Source of the DNA: Actinomycetes bacterium
Lineage (GTDB): Bacteria; Actinomycetota; Actinomycetes; S36-B12
Length of the DNA stretch: 64,000 nucleotides
Assembly (NCBI GenBank): GCA_024639145.1
Contig: JAHEIZ010000003.1
Location: 105,333-169,332, forward strand
Reading direction: 5' to 3'
Positions 39,182-48,418 of this stretch are shown in pieces (the first letter of the stretch is position 1; each line of letters opens with the position of its first letter). Made by a program: the position numbers and the translations under genes. The notes beneath the pieces are model-generated. The model ran no database searches. It saw only the letters and a list, made by a program, of their open reading frames with translations, and was not told the DNA's origin.

Positions 39182-40083
39182 GCGCTGACCTTGATGAAGG
39201 GCACGACTTCGGTGAGCAGCCAGTCGACCGAGGTGCGCAGGTCGGCGACCGGGCCCTCATTCTCTGCGGGCTCAGAGGTGAGCGCGGCATCCTGCTCGTG
39301 CACGTACCAGCCGCGGTAGCCCTGATCCTCGAGCGAGAGCACGACCTCCTTGAGCGGCACGTCACCCTGGCCGAGCGGCGGGAACAGCCCGGCATCGACC
39401 GCCTGTCGAGTGGTGAGCTCACGTGCCATGACGCGAGCGGCGACGTCAAGACGGACGTCCTTGAGATGGCACAGCCCGATGCGATCGAAGTTCTGCTGGA
39501 CGAACTGAAGGGGGTCAGTGCCGCCGATCGCGAGGTGACCGGTGTCGATGCACCATTGCACGCTGGTGGTCTCGAGTGCGAGCTCGACATCGCGCTTGGT
39601 CTCGACCATCGTGTTCATGTGCGGGTGCAGCACCTGTGTCAGGCCGTGGCGTGCGCAGATGTCGTCGACCAGCAGCAGTGACTCATTGAGCACCTCGAAC
39701 CCGGCGCGATCGAGCGGGGTGGGCGTGCGCCAGTCGTAGTCCATGACCGCTGCTGTCACGAAGTACGTCGCACCGGTGCCCGCAAGGCGGGCCGCGGCTT
39801 TCTCGGCGATGGCCAGCATCTCGTCGCGTCGCGAGGCATCGTGCAATTGCAGTGAGACGAATCCTCCGAGCATGCGCGAGTCGTACTCTGCGAGCAGCGC
39901 GCGAGTCTGGCCATCATCAGCCGGGAAGAACCCGTCGTCGCCGAGCTCGATGGCATGCAGGCCGACGCTCGTCAGCTCTGCAAGGACCCGCCGGACGTCG
40001 AGCATGATGCCCCAGGAGGGCTGCTCGCAGACGCCCCAGGAGACAGGTGCGCCGGCTAGGCGATCGAGGAATGCAGTCGACAT
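39178..40083 (-). CDS. iolE: myo-inosose-2 dehydratase (TIM barrel)
   Basis: GAPVSWGVCEQPSWG; HPHMNTMVETKRDVE; CIDTGHLAIGGTDP; CHLKDVR. Confidence 0.88.
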   Translation of the reverse strand: MSTAFLDRLAGAPVSWGVCEQPSWGIMLDVRRVLAELTSVGLHAIELGDDGFFPADDGQTRALLAEYDSRMLGGFVSLQLHDASRRDEMLAIAEKAAARLAGTGATYFVTAAVMDYDWRTPTPLDRAGFEVLNESLLLVDDICARHGLTQVLHPHMNTMVETKRDVELALETTSVQWCIDTGHLAIGGTDPLQFVQQNFDRIGLCHLKDVRLDVAARVMARELTTRQAVDAGLFPPLGQGDVPLKEVVLSLEDQGYRGWYVHEQDAALTSEPAENEGPVADLRTSVDWLLTEVVPFIKVSA

Positions 40084-40103
40084 GTGAACCTCCGTGCGAA
40101 TGA

Positions 40104-40119
40104 ATTGGAGCGCTCCAAT
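40104..40119. promoter_or_regulatory. LacI-type operator, perfect palindrome ATTGGAGCGCTCCAAT (iolE promoter/divergent lacI)
   Basis: 16-bp perfect palindrome; also at 42441 and 50316. Confidence 0.85.
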
Positions 40120-40193
40120 AGCATGCCCTATATGGCGATCGATGACAAGTGCCCCGACCCCGAAGTCGCCTGCCGCTGGCATAGGCTCCCCGC

Positions 40194-41192
40194 ATGACCA
40201 GGCCCACCATGGAGGACGTCGCGGCTGCTGCCGGTGTCTCGCGTTCCCTGGTCTCACTCGTCTTCCAGGACAGCCCCAAGGTCAGCGAGGCCAGTCGCTC
40301 GCGCGTTCTGGCCGAAGCCGAACGCCTGGGCTATCGGCCCAACGTGCTGGCCCGCCAGCTCGCCTCGAACCGCACGCGCACGATCGGGATCCTTCTCGAC
40401 GATCTGCACAACCCCTATTTCGCTGACGTCCTCGATGCCTTCGAGGCCGAAGCAGAGTCAGCCGGTTACCGAGCTCTCCTCGCCAACGGCCGCCGCGAGG
40501 GCGAGCGCGAGAGCGAGGCTCTTCGCACCTTCATCGATCATCGCGTTGACGGAGTGATCCTCGCCTCGCCGCGCATCTCCGATTCCGTGCTCACGTCGAT
40601 GTCGAAGATCGCACCGCTGGTCTGCGTCGAGCGTCGTGTCGATCTCCCCCGCGTCGACGTCGTCATGCATGACGAGCGCATCGGTGCACAGCTGGTGGTC
40701 GATCACCTGGTCAGTCTCGGCCACCGAGACATCGTCCATATCGACGGCGGCACCGGTGCAGGCGCTGCCGCCCGCCGCGATTGGTTCATGCAATCCATGC
40801 GCGATGCGGGGCTGGCGGCGTCGATGCGCGTGATTGGCGGAGAGTTCACTGAGCAAGCAGGTCGTGAGGCTGCTGAGCAACTGGTGCGCGGTGCGCTGCC
40901 CACCGCGATCTACTGCGCCAACGATGCTGTTGCCGCCGGCGTCGCGGCCGTGCTTCAGCGCGAGGGAATCTCGATTCCCAGCGATGTCTCTCTCATCGGA
41001 TACGACGACACCATGCTCGCGAAGCTCGACCTGCTCTCGCTCACCAGCGTGCGACAGCCGCTGGCAGAGATGGCGAAGGTGAGTGTCGATCTCATCAACC
41101 GCCGCATCGATAAGCCCCGCAGGGGCGCGGATATCGTTGAAATCGCACCGGCTTTGGTCACTCGACGCTCGACCGCGGCACCCCGCACCTAG
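40194..41192 (+). CDS. LacI-family transcriptional regulator 1
   Basis: MTRPTMEDVAAAAGVSRSLVSLVFQDSPKVSEASRSRVLAEAERLGYRPNVLARQL. Confidence 0.95.
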   Translation: MTRPTMEDVAAAAGVSRSLVSLVFQDSPKVSEASRSRVLAEAERLGYRPNVLARQLASNRTRTIGILLDDLHNPYFADVLDAFEAEAESAGYRALLANGRREGERESEALRTFIDHRVDGVILASPRISDSVLTSMSKIAPLVCVERRVDLPRVDVVMHDERIGAQLVVDHLVSLGHRDIVHIDGGTGAGAAARRDWFMQSMRDAGLAASMRVIGGEFTEQAGREAAEQLVRGALPTAIYCANDAVAAGVAAVLQREGISIPSDVSLIGYDDTMLAKLDLLSLTSVRQPLAEMAKVSVDLINRRIDKPRRGADIVEIAPALVTRRSTAAPRT

Positions 41193-42259
41193 TTCGACGC
41201 GGGCGTGATCTCGCCTGATCCTCGAGGGATAAGCACTGAGGTCACTACGTGCACTCCGACCGGCGCACTGGCACTCGCGAGCCTCTCGTTGACGAGGGTC
41301 GCGGCAAGCCGACCGATGGCGCGTGGATCCTGCGCGACCACGGTCACCGCAGGATCGAGCAGATTGGCCATCGCGAAGTCATCGAATCCGACGAGGGCGA
41401 CCTGATGCTGCGCACCGGCATCGCGCAAGGCCTCGACCGCGCCCATCGTGATGAGATTCTGCGCCGTGAAGATCGCGGAGGGCGGATTCGACTGCGCAAG
41501 AAGTGCGCGCACTGATGCGACCGCTTGAGCGGCATCATGCACGTCGCGCATGACCAGTTCGGGATGCACCTGGACCCCGGCAATAGCCATCGCATCGACA
41601 TAGCCTTGGTAGCGCTCATTGGCCGTGACGATGCTCGCGAAGTCTCCGACGAAGGCGATTCGGCGATGGCCGTGATCGATCAGGTGGCGAGTCGCCGCTA
41701 CTGCCCCCTCTCGGTTATCGGTCACGACGCAGTCGGCGTCGATGCCGAAGGGCGGGCGATCGACGAAGACCACCGCGATTCCGTTGCGGACCTCGTTGGC
41801 TAGGTAGGCGTGCTCGGTTGCCGTGGGAGCGATGATCAAGGCATCGACCCGGCGGGAGGAGAAGGTGGAGACGAGCTCGCGCTCGCGTTCTGGATCCTCG
41901 TCCATGCTCGCTGCGAAGACCGCAACTCCTAGCTCACGGGCGACTTCCTCTACGCCTCGGTGCACCGCAGAGGAATAAGGATTGGCGACATCCTCGAGGA
42001 GCAGACCCCAGGTGGCGGTCTTGCGGTCGGATCGCCGCAGATTGCTCGCCGTCAGGTTGGGCCGGTAGTCGAGCTGGGCCGCAGCGCGCTCGACCTTCGC
42101 GACCAGGTCATCGGAGACGCCATCCTCCCGATTGACGACTCGAGACACCGTCTTCAAGGACACGCCTGCCAGCGCCGCGACATCACGCATCGTGGGTCGT
42201 GAACGAGCACCGTCGGCAGCTGCCGAGGAGGCCGTCGAGGGCATCGATAACGTTGTCAT
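41189..42259 (-). CDS. LacI-family transcriptional regulator 2
   Basis: RPTMRDVAALAGVSLKTVSRVVNREDGVSDDLVAKVERAAAQLDYRPN; start 42259 or 42244. Confidence 0.94.
   Translation of the reverse strand: MTTLSMPSTASSAAADGARSRPTMRDVAALAGVSLKTVSRVVNREDGVSDDLVAKVERAAAQLDYRPNLTASNLRRSDRKTATWGLLLEDVANPYSSAVHRGVEEVARELGVAVFAASMDEDPERERELVSTFSSRRVDALIIAPTATEHAYLANEVRNGIAVVFVDRPPFGIDADCVVTDNREGAVAATRHLIDHGHRRIAFVGDFASIVTANERYQGYVDAMAIAGVQVHPELVMRDVHDAAQAVASVRALLAQSNPPSAIFTAQNLITMGAVEALRDAGAQHQVALVGFDDFAMANLLDPAVTVVAQDPRAIGRLAATLVNERLASASAPVGVHVVTSVLIPRGSGEITPASN
42245..42258. promoter_or_regulatory. Imperfect operator CGATAACGTTGTCA overlapping LacI-2 start
   Basis: 12/14 match to TGACAACGTTGTCA at 42323. 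Confidence 0.55.
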
Positions 42260-42322
42260 CTCGATTTCGAGTATTCCAGAAGTTACCTCTTGACAAGCCC
42301 GTTTCCTGGCCCTAGAAATGCC

Positions 42323-42336
42323 TGACAACGTTGTCA
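42323..42336. promoter_or_regulatory. LacI-type operator TGACAACGTTGTCA
   Basis: Perfect 14-bp palindrome in the divergent intergenic region. Confidence 0.7.
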
Positions 42337-42440
42337 CACATTCGACGGCGAAGTGAACGAAATGAACTTCTGTGGCTCCTGTGAGGCCCAAGGCGGCGAC
42401 CCCGTAACGGTCTCATAACAAGTGCCTTTCCAATGTGGTG

Positions 42441-42454
42441 TTGGAGCGCTCCAT
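42441..42454. promoter_or_regulatory. LacI-type operator TTGGAGCGCTCCAT
   Basis: 12-bp palindrome core, same motif as 40104 and 50316, upstream of SBP gene. Confidence 0.82.
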
Positions 42455-42514
42455 CCCCTATACAAGGGATGTGGCTCCACGCCACGTCAACCCAAACCCT
42501 TCGAAGGGAAATCC

Positions 42515-43660
42515 ATGAAGAACCGCGTGACCCGCGGACGCGCCTTCGCAGCTGTTGCAGCTGTCGGCGTGCTCTCCGTCACCCTGGCGGCTTGCAGCTC
42601 CGGCTCCTCGTCGTCCTCCACCGAAGCATCCGCTGCCCCGGCAGCCAGCTCCTCCGCAGCCGCTGGCGGCGAGGTTGCTGTGTCGCTCATCACGAAGAAC
42701 CAGACCAACCCGTTCTTCGTCGCCATGGCAGCAGGCGCCAAGAAGGCCGCTGAGGCCAATGGCGTTACCCTCACCCTCGCCTCGGGCAAGGACGACACCG
42801 ACGTTGCCGGTCAGGTCACGGCAATCGAGAACGCCGTCGCTCAGGGCCAGAAGGGCATCCTCATCACCCCGGCAGGCCCGGGCGTGAATGACGCCATCAC
42901 CGCAGCCCGTGCAGCTGGCCTCCTGGTCATCGCACTCGACACCCCGACCGATCCGGCCGACATCGTCGACATCACCTTCGCCACCGACAACTTCGTCGCA
43001 GGCCAGGCCATCGGCCAGTGGACTGCCGGCAAGCTCGCAGGCGGCAAGGCGATCATCGCCCGTCTCGTGATCACCGACAAGGAGTCGCTGACCGTCGATT
43101 ACCTGCGCGACAACGGCTTCCTTGACGGCATGGGCATCGACATCGCCGACAAGACCGTCATGGGCGACGAGGCAACCACCGGCAAGTACACCACCGGCAA
43201 GGGTGGCGACTACGAGATCGCATGTCTCGTGGCCACCGGCGCCAACGAAGAGGGTGGCCAGAAGGGCATGGAAGACTGCCTGGCAAAGAACCCCGACATC
43301 AACGTCGTGTACACCATCAATGAGCCCGCAGGCCTCGGCGCAGCCGTTGCTCTCAAGGCAGCCGGTAAGACCATCGGCAAGGACGTCCAGATCATTTCGG
43401 TCGACGGCGGTCTCTCCGGTGTTCAGGCAGTCAAGGACGGCATCATCGGTGCCACCTCGCAGCAGTACCCGCTGAAGATGGCGGAGTTCGGCGTCAAGGC
43501 GATCTACGACCTGGCCACCACCGGCACCAAGCCGACCGTGACCGAGGGCAAGGACTTCTTCGACACCGGCGTCGTGCTCTGCACCAACGAGCCGCAGGAC
43601 ACCGTCACCATCACCGAGCAGAAGGATGCGCAGTACTGCATCGACAACGCTTGGGGATAA
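42515..43660 (+). CDS. Sugar (predicted inositol) ABC transporter substrate-binding lipoprotein
   Basis: LAACSSG lipobox; periplasmic-binding fold SLITKNQTNPFFVAMAAGAKKAAE. Confidence 0.92.
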   Translation: MKNRVTRGRAFAAVAAVGVLSVTLAACSSGSSSSSTEASAAPAASSSAAAGGEVAVSLITKNQTNPFFVAMAAGAKKAAEANGVTLTLASGKDDTDVAGQVTAIENAVAQGQKGILITPAGPGVNDAITAARAAGLLVIALDTPTDPADIVDITFATDNFVAGQAIGQWTAGKLAGGKAIIARLVITDKESLTVDYLRDNGFLDGMGIDIADKTVMGDEATTGKYTTGKGGDYEIACLVATGANEEGGQKGMEDCLAKNPDINVVYTINEPAGLGAAVALKAAGKTIGKDVQIISVDGGLSGVQAVKDGIIGATSQQYPLKMAEFGVKAIYDLATTGTKPTVTEGKDFFDTGVVLCTNEPQDTVTITEQKDAQYCIDNAWG

Positions 43661-43700
43661 GTCCTCAGCTAGTCGGGCCTAGTGCCTGACACAGCGTGTG

Positions 43701-43734
43701 AGAGGGGCCGTGGGATCAACCCCACGGCCCCTCT
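43701..43734 (+). terminator. Intra-operon terminator/stabilising hairpin between SBP and permease genes
   Basis: AGAGGGGCCGTGGG-ATCAAC-CCCACGGCCCCTCT 14-bp perfect stem. Confidence 0.75.
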
Positions 43735-43856
43735 TCATCGCAAGGCCAGCACATCGCGTCACAAGTTTCTGCAACACAAATGCGGTTTCGCAGGACACGC
43801 CTTCCTAGATGGTGTGAACTTCGGGGCAGATCAACCACTAATGAGGAGGCAGGCGG

Positions 43857-44894
43857 GTGAGTACCCCCACCACGACAGATGCCGAGGCACTGATCGAGAA
43901 TCTCGATCGCAAGGGCCCCATGCATCATTTCCACCATGCTTTGCACAAGTACCCCTGGATCAGCCCGGGTCTCGTGCTCTTGGTCGCAGTCATCATCTTC
44001 GGACTCATCAACCACCGCTTCTGGGCGATCTCGAATCTCTCGCTGATCACCCAGCAGGTGTCGATCGTCGGCGCCATTGCCGTCGCTCAGACCCTCGTCA
44101 TCCTCACCGCAGGCATTGACCTCTCTGTCGGCGCAGTCGCCGTCCTGGCTTCCATGGTCATGGCGAAGACCGCGGCCGAGCAGGGCGTACCCGGTCCGCT
44201 GGCGCTCCTCCTCGGCTTCGCCGTCGGCGCCGCTGCCGGTGCCCTCAATGGCTTCTTGATCACCCGGCTGAAACTGCCACCCTTCATCGTCACGCTGGGC
44301 ACGCTCAGCATCTTCATGGCCCTCACCCTGATCTACGCCACGGGCCGCACGATCAACTCCGACAAGATGGGCGACGCCGCAGGCATCCTGCTGTGGCTGG
44401 GTCACCCGATTCAGGTCGGTGGATTCAAGATCACCTACGGCGTGGTCGCGATGATCCTCCTGTACGTGCTCTTCAGCTGGGTCCTCAAGAACACCGCCTG
44501 GGGCAAGCATGTCTACGCCGTCGGCGACGACCCGGCAGCAGCCTCCCTCGCCGGTATCCGCGTCAACCGCGTGCTGTTCAGCGTCTACCTGGTCGGCGGC
44601 ATCGTGCTCGCCATCGCCGGCTGGATCGCCATCGGCCGTGTCGGCTCGGCAAGCCCGACGATCCTCCCCGATGCAAACCTCGAGTCGATCACCGCAGTCG
44701 TGATCGGCGGCACCTCGCTGTTCGGCGGTCGCGGCACCATGTTCGGCACCCTCATCGGTGCCATCCTGGTCGGCGTCGTCTCCAACGGCCTCGTGCTCGC
44801 CGGTCTCGACCAGGCCTACAAGGTCCTGGCCATCGGCATCCTGGTCATCGTCTCGGTCGCGCTCGACCAGTGGATTCGAAAGGTTCGATCATGA
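43857..44894 (+). CDS. CUT2-type sugar ABC transporter permease
   Basis: TAGIDLSVGAVAVLASMV; GTSLFGGRGTMFGTLIGA; AGGAGG ribosome-binding site before GTG. Confidence 0.92.
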   Translation: MSTPTTTDAEALIENLDRKGPMHHFHHALHKYPWISPGLVLLVAVIIFGLINHRFWAISNLSLITQQVSIVGAIAVAQTLVILTAGIDLSVGAVAVLASMVMAKTAAEQGVPGPLALLLGFAVGAAAGALNGFLITRLKLPPFIVTLGTLSIFMALTLIYATGRTINSDKMGDAAGILLWLGHPIQVGGFKITYGVVAMILLYVLFSWVLKNTAWGKHVYAVGDDPAAASLAGIRVNRVLFSVYLVGGIVLAIAGWIAIGRVGSASPTILPDANLESITAVVIGGTSLFGGRGTMFGTLIGAILVGVVSNGLVLAGLDQAYKVLAIGILVIVSVALDQWIRKVRS

Positions 44895-45712
44895 GTGATC
44901 TCTCATCCATCCAGCCGGTAGTCCAGGCCAAGGGCCTCATCAAGACCTTCGGTCGCGTCGTGGGCCTGAACTCCGCGAACCTCGAGCTCTACCCGGGCGA
45001 GGTTCTCGCAGTGATCGGCGACAACGGCGCCGGCAAGTCGACCCTGATCAAGTGCATTTCCGGAGCAGAGACTCCTGATTCGGGCCAGATCCTGATCGAC
45101 AACGAGGAGGTCTCCTTCAAGTCCTCCCTCGACGCGCGTGCCTACGGCATTGAGACGGTGTACCAGACCCTCGCGGTCGCACCGGCTCTCGACATCGCGA
45201 GCAACCTGTACCTGGGTCGCGAGAAGCGCAAGAGCGGCATCCTCGGCTCGGTGTTCCGCAAGCTCGATCACTCGGGCATGCGCAACACCGCCAAGGAGCA
45301 GATGACCAAGCTGGGCATCGGCACGCTTCAGGACATGTCGCAGGCAGTCGAGACCCTCTCGGGTGGCCAGCGCCAGGCGGTCTCAGTTGCTCGCGCCGAG
45401 GCATTCGGCAGCAAGGTCGTCATCCTTGACGAGCCGACCGCTGCTCTCGGCGTTCGCGAGTCGAATCAGGTTCTGAAGATGATCGAGCTCATGCGCGATC
45501 GCGGTCTTCCGATCATCCTGATCTCGCACAACATGCCGCAGGTGTTCGAGGTCGCTGACCGCATTCACGTGCAGCGCCTCGGCAGCCGCGCGGCGGTCGT
45601 CACCCCGAAGACTCACACCATGAACGACGCGGTCGCCATCATGACCGGTGCACTCAAGGTCGACGAGAAGGATCAGGCCCTCGGCCCGGTCCGGGTGCCT
45701 GCCACCGCCTAG
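44891..45712 (+). CDS. Sugar ABC transporter ATP-binding protein (single domain)
   Basis: VIGDNGAGKSTLIKCISG; VETLSGGQRQAVSVARA; VILDEPTAAL; start trimmed to ATG 44891. Confidence 0.93.
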   Translation: MSDLSSIQPVVQAKGLIKTFGRVVGLNSANLELYPGEVLAVIGDNGAGKSTLIKCISGAETPDSGQILIDNEEVSFKSSLDARAYGIETVYQTLAVAPALDIASNLYLGREKRKSGILGSVFRKLDHSGMRNTAKEQMTKLGIGTLQDMSQAVETLSGGQRQAVSVARAEAFGSKVVILDEPTAALGVRESNQVLKMIELMRDRGLPIILISHNMPQVFEVADRIHVQRLGSRAAVVTPKTHTMNDAVAIMTGALKVDEKDQALGPVRVPATA

Positions 45713-45718
45713 TCAGTC

Positions 45719-45760
45719 AGCACGAAGGCCCGATCGCTACGGCGGTCGGGCCTTCGTGCT
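45719..45760 (+). terminator. Intrinsic terminator after ABC operon
   Basis: AGCACGAAGGCCCGA...TCGGGCCTTCGTGCT 15-bp stem then TTTC. Confidence 0.8.
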
Positions 45761-45799
45761 TTCTACGGTCAACTTCTCAAGCCTGTTAGATTCGCTCGC

Positions 45800-46378
45800 A
45801 TGCGCAGACTTACTCGAATGTCCCTGGCCATCGCAGCAATTGGTGCGTTAGCGGTGTGCTCACCGCTTGCCTCCACGGCATCAGCCCACGCGATCATCGA
45901 ACTCAAGGGAGTGAGCGCTGTGGCCGGCACCACCAGTGCCATGACTCTGGAAATACAGCACGGCTGCCTGCCGTCGCAGCCCACCGTGCAAGTCGAGGCA
46001 TTCGTCGGCACGCCGTGGCGCGCAGTTAAGCCACAGACCGTGGCCGGCTGGACCTCGCGCGTGACGAAGCAGCCGAAGGGTGGCTGGCACATCACCTGGA
46101 TCAATCAGGGCACGCCAATCCCCTTCGGCACCGCCACTTACTTCCCGATCACGGTCGCGTGGCCACAGATTCCCGGCACCTACGGCATGAGTGTCTTCCA
46201 AGTCTGCTCCGACGGCTCCACGTACTACTGGAACGACAAGTACACGCCAGCCACGGCAACTGCCGATTCCCCGCCTCTGACTCCGAAGCCTGAGGTAATG
46301 GTCCTGGCGAAGAAGGATGCATCGCAAGGCACATCGTCGAAGACGACGAGCTCTTCTTCAGCCACGCATATGCACTGA
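45800..46378 (+). CDS. Secreted YcnI/DUF1775-like protein
   Basis: Signal peptide ...STASA-HAIIELKG; EIQHGCLPSQPT; WPQIPGTYGMSVFQVCSDGSTYYW. Confidence 0.72.
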   Translation: MRRLTRMSLAIAAIGALAVCSPLASTASAHAIIELKGVSAVAGTTSAMTLEIQHGCLPSQPTVQVEAFVGTPWRAVKPQTVAGWTSRVTKQPKGGWHITWINQGTPIPFGTATYFPITVAWPQIPGTYGMSVFQVCSDGSTYYWNDKYTPATATADSPPLTPKPEVMVLAKKDASQGTSSKTTSSSSATHMH

Positions 46379-46389
46379 ACGCAAGACAC

Positions 46390-46424
46390 AACGAAGCCCC
46401 TGACCAATGGTCGGGGGCTTCGTT
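46390..46424. terminator. Bidirectional terminator
   Basis: AACGAAGCCCCTGACC-AAT-GGTCGGGGGCTTCGTT between convergent genes. Confidence 0.8.
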
Positions 46425-46434
46425 GATGCAAGTC

Positions 46435-47466
46435 TCAGGCCTTCGCGAGACGCTGCTCCATTTCGGCGATGGTGACCGGGCGGTTCTCTGCCATGCTCAG
46501 GTTCGCTGCCGCGGCAATGACCAGCGGCAGGCGTGCTTCGTCACCGGGCACCGGTGACGGTCCGTCGCCGCGCACGTAATTCGCGAAAGCAGCCCACTCG
46601 ACACGGTAGGCCTCCTGGTAGCGGCCGATGAACCAGTTCTCCAGTGGCTGGGCGACAGTTCCATGTGCGCCGGTGATCGTGCTGGTGTTCAGGCGCACGT
46701 TGTCGCTCTGCACCATGCCCAGGCTGCCGAAGGCTTCCACACGCTGGTCGTAGCCGTACACCGCGCGACGGCTGTTGTCGATCGTGCTGAGGGTGCCGTC
46801 AGCGTGGGTCATCATCACTACAGCGGTATCGATGTCACCGTGCTCGGCGAAACCCGGATCGACGCGCACGGCGCCTTGGGCGTACACGGAGACAACCGGG
46901 CTCCCGACAACGAACGGTGCCATGTCGAAGTCGTGCACCATCATGTCGAGGAAGAGTCCACCGGAACCCGCAACGTAAGACATGGGCGGCGGCTCGGGAT
47001 CACGTGAGGTCACGCGCACGATCTCAACCTGACCGATGTCACCGTTCATGACTGCCTTCTGGACGGCAGCATGCGAGGGATCGAAGCGGCGGTTGAAGCC
47101 GACCATGAACTTCACGCCATTGGCCTTCACGGCCGCGAGCGCGCGGTCAACGTCGGCGATGTCATTGGAGATCGGCTTCTCGCACATGATCGCCTTGCCG
47201 GCCTCGGCCGCGGCGATGATGGTGTCAACGTGCGTCGCAGTGGTGGTGCATACGCCCACTGCCTCGACCTCGGGCAGAGCCAGCACTTCAGCAACGGTGA
47301 GCGCCGGAACGCCGAGCTCTGCACCAACGTCTGTGGCGGTGGCGGCAAAGGCATCAGCTACCGCAACAAGACGTGTCTCGGGCACTGAGCGAGCGACGAG
47401 AGTCGCATGCATCTTGCCGATTCGGCCGACGCCGAGCATGGCGACGGCAACAGGTGTGGTGTTCAC
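46435..47466 (-). CDS. iolG: Gfo/Idh/MocA dehydrogenase, inositol 2-dehydrogenase
   Basis: VAMLGVGRIGKMHATLVAR; CEKPISNDIADVDRAL; GFNRRFDPSH; GTG start 47466. Confidence 0.9.
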   Translation of the reverse strand: MNTTPVAVAMLGVGRIGKMHATLVARSVPETRLVAVADAFAATATDVGAELGVPALTVAEVLALPEVEAVGVCTTTATHVDTIIAAAEAGKAIMCEKPISNDIADVDRALAAVKANGVKFMVGFNRRFDPSHAAVQKAVMNGDIGQVEIVRVTSRDPEPPPMSYVAGSGGLFLDMMVHDFDMAPFVVGSPVVSVYAQGAVRVDPGFAEHGDIDTAVVMMTHADGTLSTIDNSRRAVYGYDQRVEAFGSLGMVQSDNVRLNTSTITGAHGTVAQPLENWFIGRYQEAYRVEWAAFANYVRGDGPSPVPGDEARLPLVIAAAANLSMAENRPVTIAEMEQRLAKA

Positions 47467-47488
47467 GTGCTCCTCTTTCGATTGATTA

Positions 47489-48418
47489 CTAGGGAACCGG
47501 GGTAATGGGAACTCGGGGATCAGTGGCAACGCCATTCCAGGACTCGCGAATCCAGGCATGTGTCGGGTCATCGCAGAAATTCAGGGTGCGGTCATTCGGG
47601 CCGGCCAGAACGTTTAGGTAATACATCGGGTAGCCCGGCGCCGCGATGCTCGGACCGTGGTAACCGCGCGGCACCAGGAAGACATCGCCGTCTCGCACTT
47701 CGACAGTGGCATCGACAGGCATGCCTTGATCCTCGGGTGCGGTGTACGTGCGGTGAATGCCGAAGCCCTCCGCACTTCCATGCGGGCTGACCACGCCCTG
47801 CAGATCTTCTTTGCCAATGCGGAAGTAGTAGATCTCCTCGTTCTCCCACGGGCAGTCACCGATGCCATCGTGGCGATGCGGCGGGTAGCTCGACCAATTG
47901 CCGCCCGGCGTGAGCACCTCGCACCACACCAGGCGCTGGGCACCCGCGAAGGAATCGGGGTGACCCTGAAGGTTTACCTGTCGGGTCGATGTTCCAGCCC
48001 CGCGCACGGTGACCGGGTAACTGTCGGCTGCAAGATAGGCGGGCGGGAAGGCCTCCTCGGCCTTGGCCGTCGCGAGCGCAACTTCTCCGTCGGTGGACGC
48101 AGTGATGGTCACAATGGATCCGGTGGGTGCATAGACCCAATCCGTGACGCCCGCGAAGACGCCGGCGCGGCCCTGGAGCGTGAAGCTCACCGCTGCAGCA
48201 TCGCCAACAGCGACATCGACCGTGAGGCCCGTGGAGCTCAGCGGGATCACCGCTGCCTCGATGCCGTCGAGCACGATGCTGCGGGTCTCGCCCGCCACGA
48301 ATGAGAAAACCTGCAAGCCCGAGTAGCGCCAGCCCGCGTCAGCCGGCGTCAAGGTGATGAGCGAGCCGGCCTTGGCCAGGGAGCCTGCAGGCAGATGCCA
48401 CGGAACCTCCATCGTCAT
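47489..48418 (-). CDS. iolB: 5-deoxy-glucuronate isomerase
   Basis: PGGNWSSYPPHRHDG; EEIYYFRI; VPRGYHGPSIAAPGYPMYYLNVLAGP. Confidence 0.95.
   Translation of the reverse strand: MTMEVPWHLPAGSLAKAGSLITLTPADAGWRYSGLQVFSFVAGETRSIVLDGIEAAVIPLSSTGLTVDVAVGDAAAVSFTLQGRAGVFAGVTDWVYAPTGSIVTITASTDGEVALATAKAEEAFPPAYLAADSYPVTVRGAGTSTRQVNLQGHPDSFAGAQRLVWCEVLTPGGNWSSYPPHRHDGIGDCPWENEEIYYFRIGKEDLQGVVSPHGSAEGFGIHRTYTAPEDQGMPVDATVEVRDGDVFLVPRGYHGPSIAAPGYPMYYLNVLAGPNDRTLNFCDDPTHAWIRESWNGVATDPRVPITPVP

Noticed and set aside
42515-45712. Considered as a novel transport/defence cassette
   Set aside because: Ordinary SBP-permease-ATPase sugar ABC transporter
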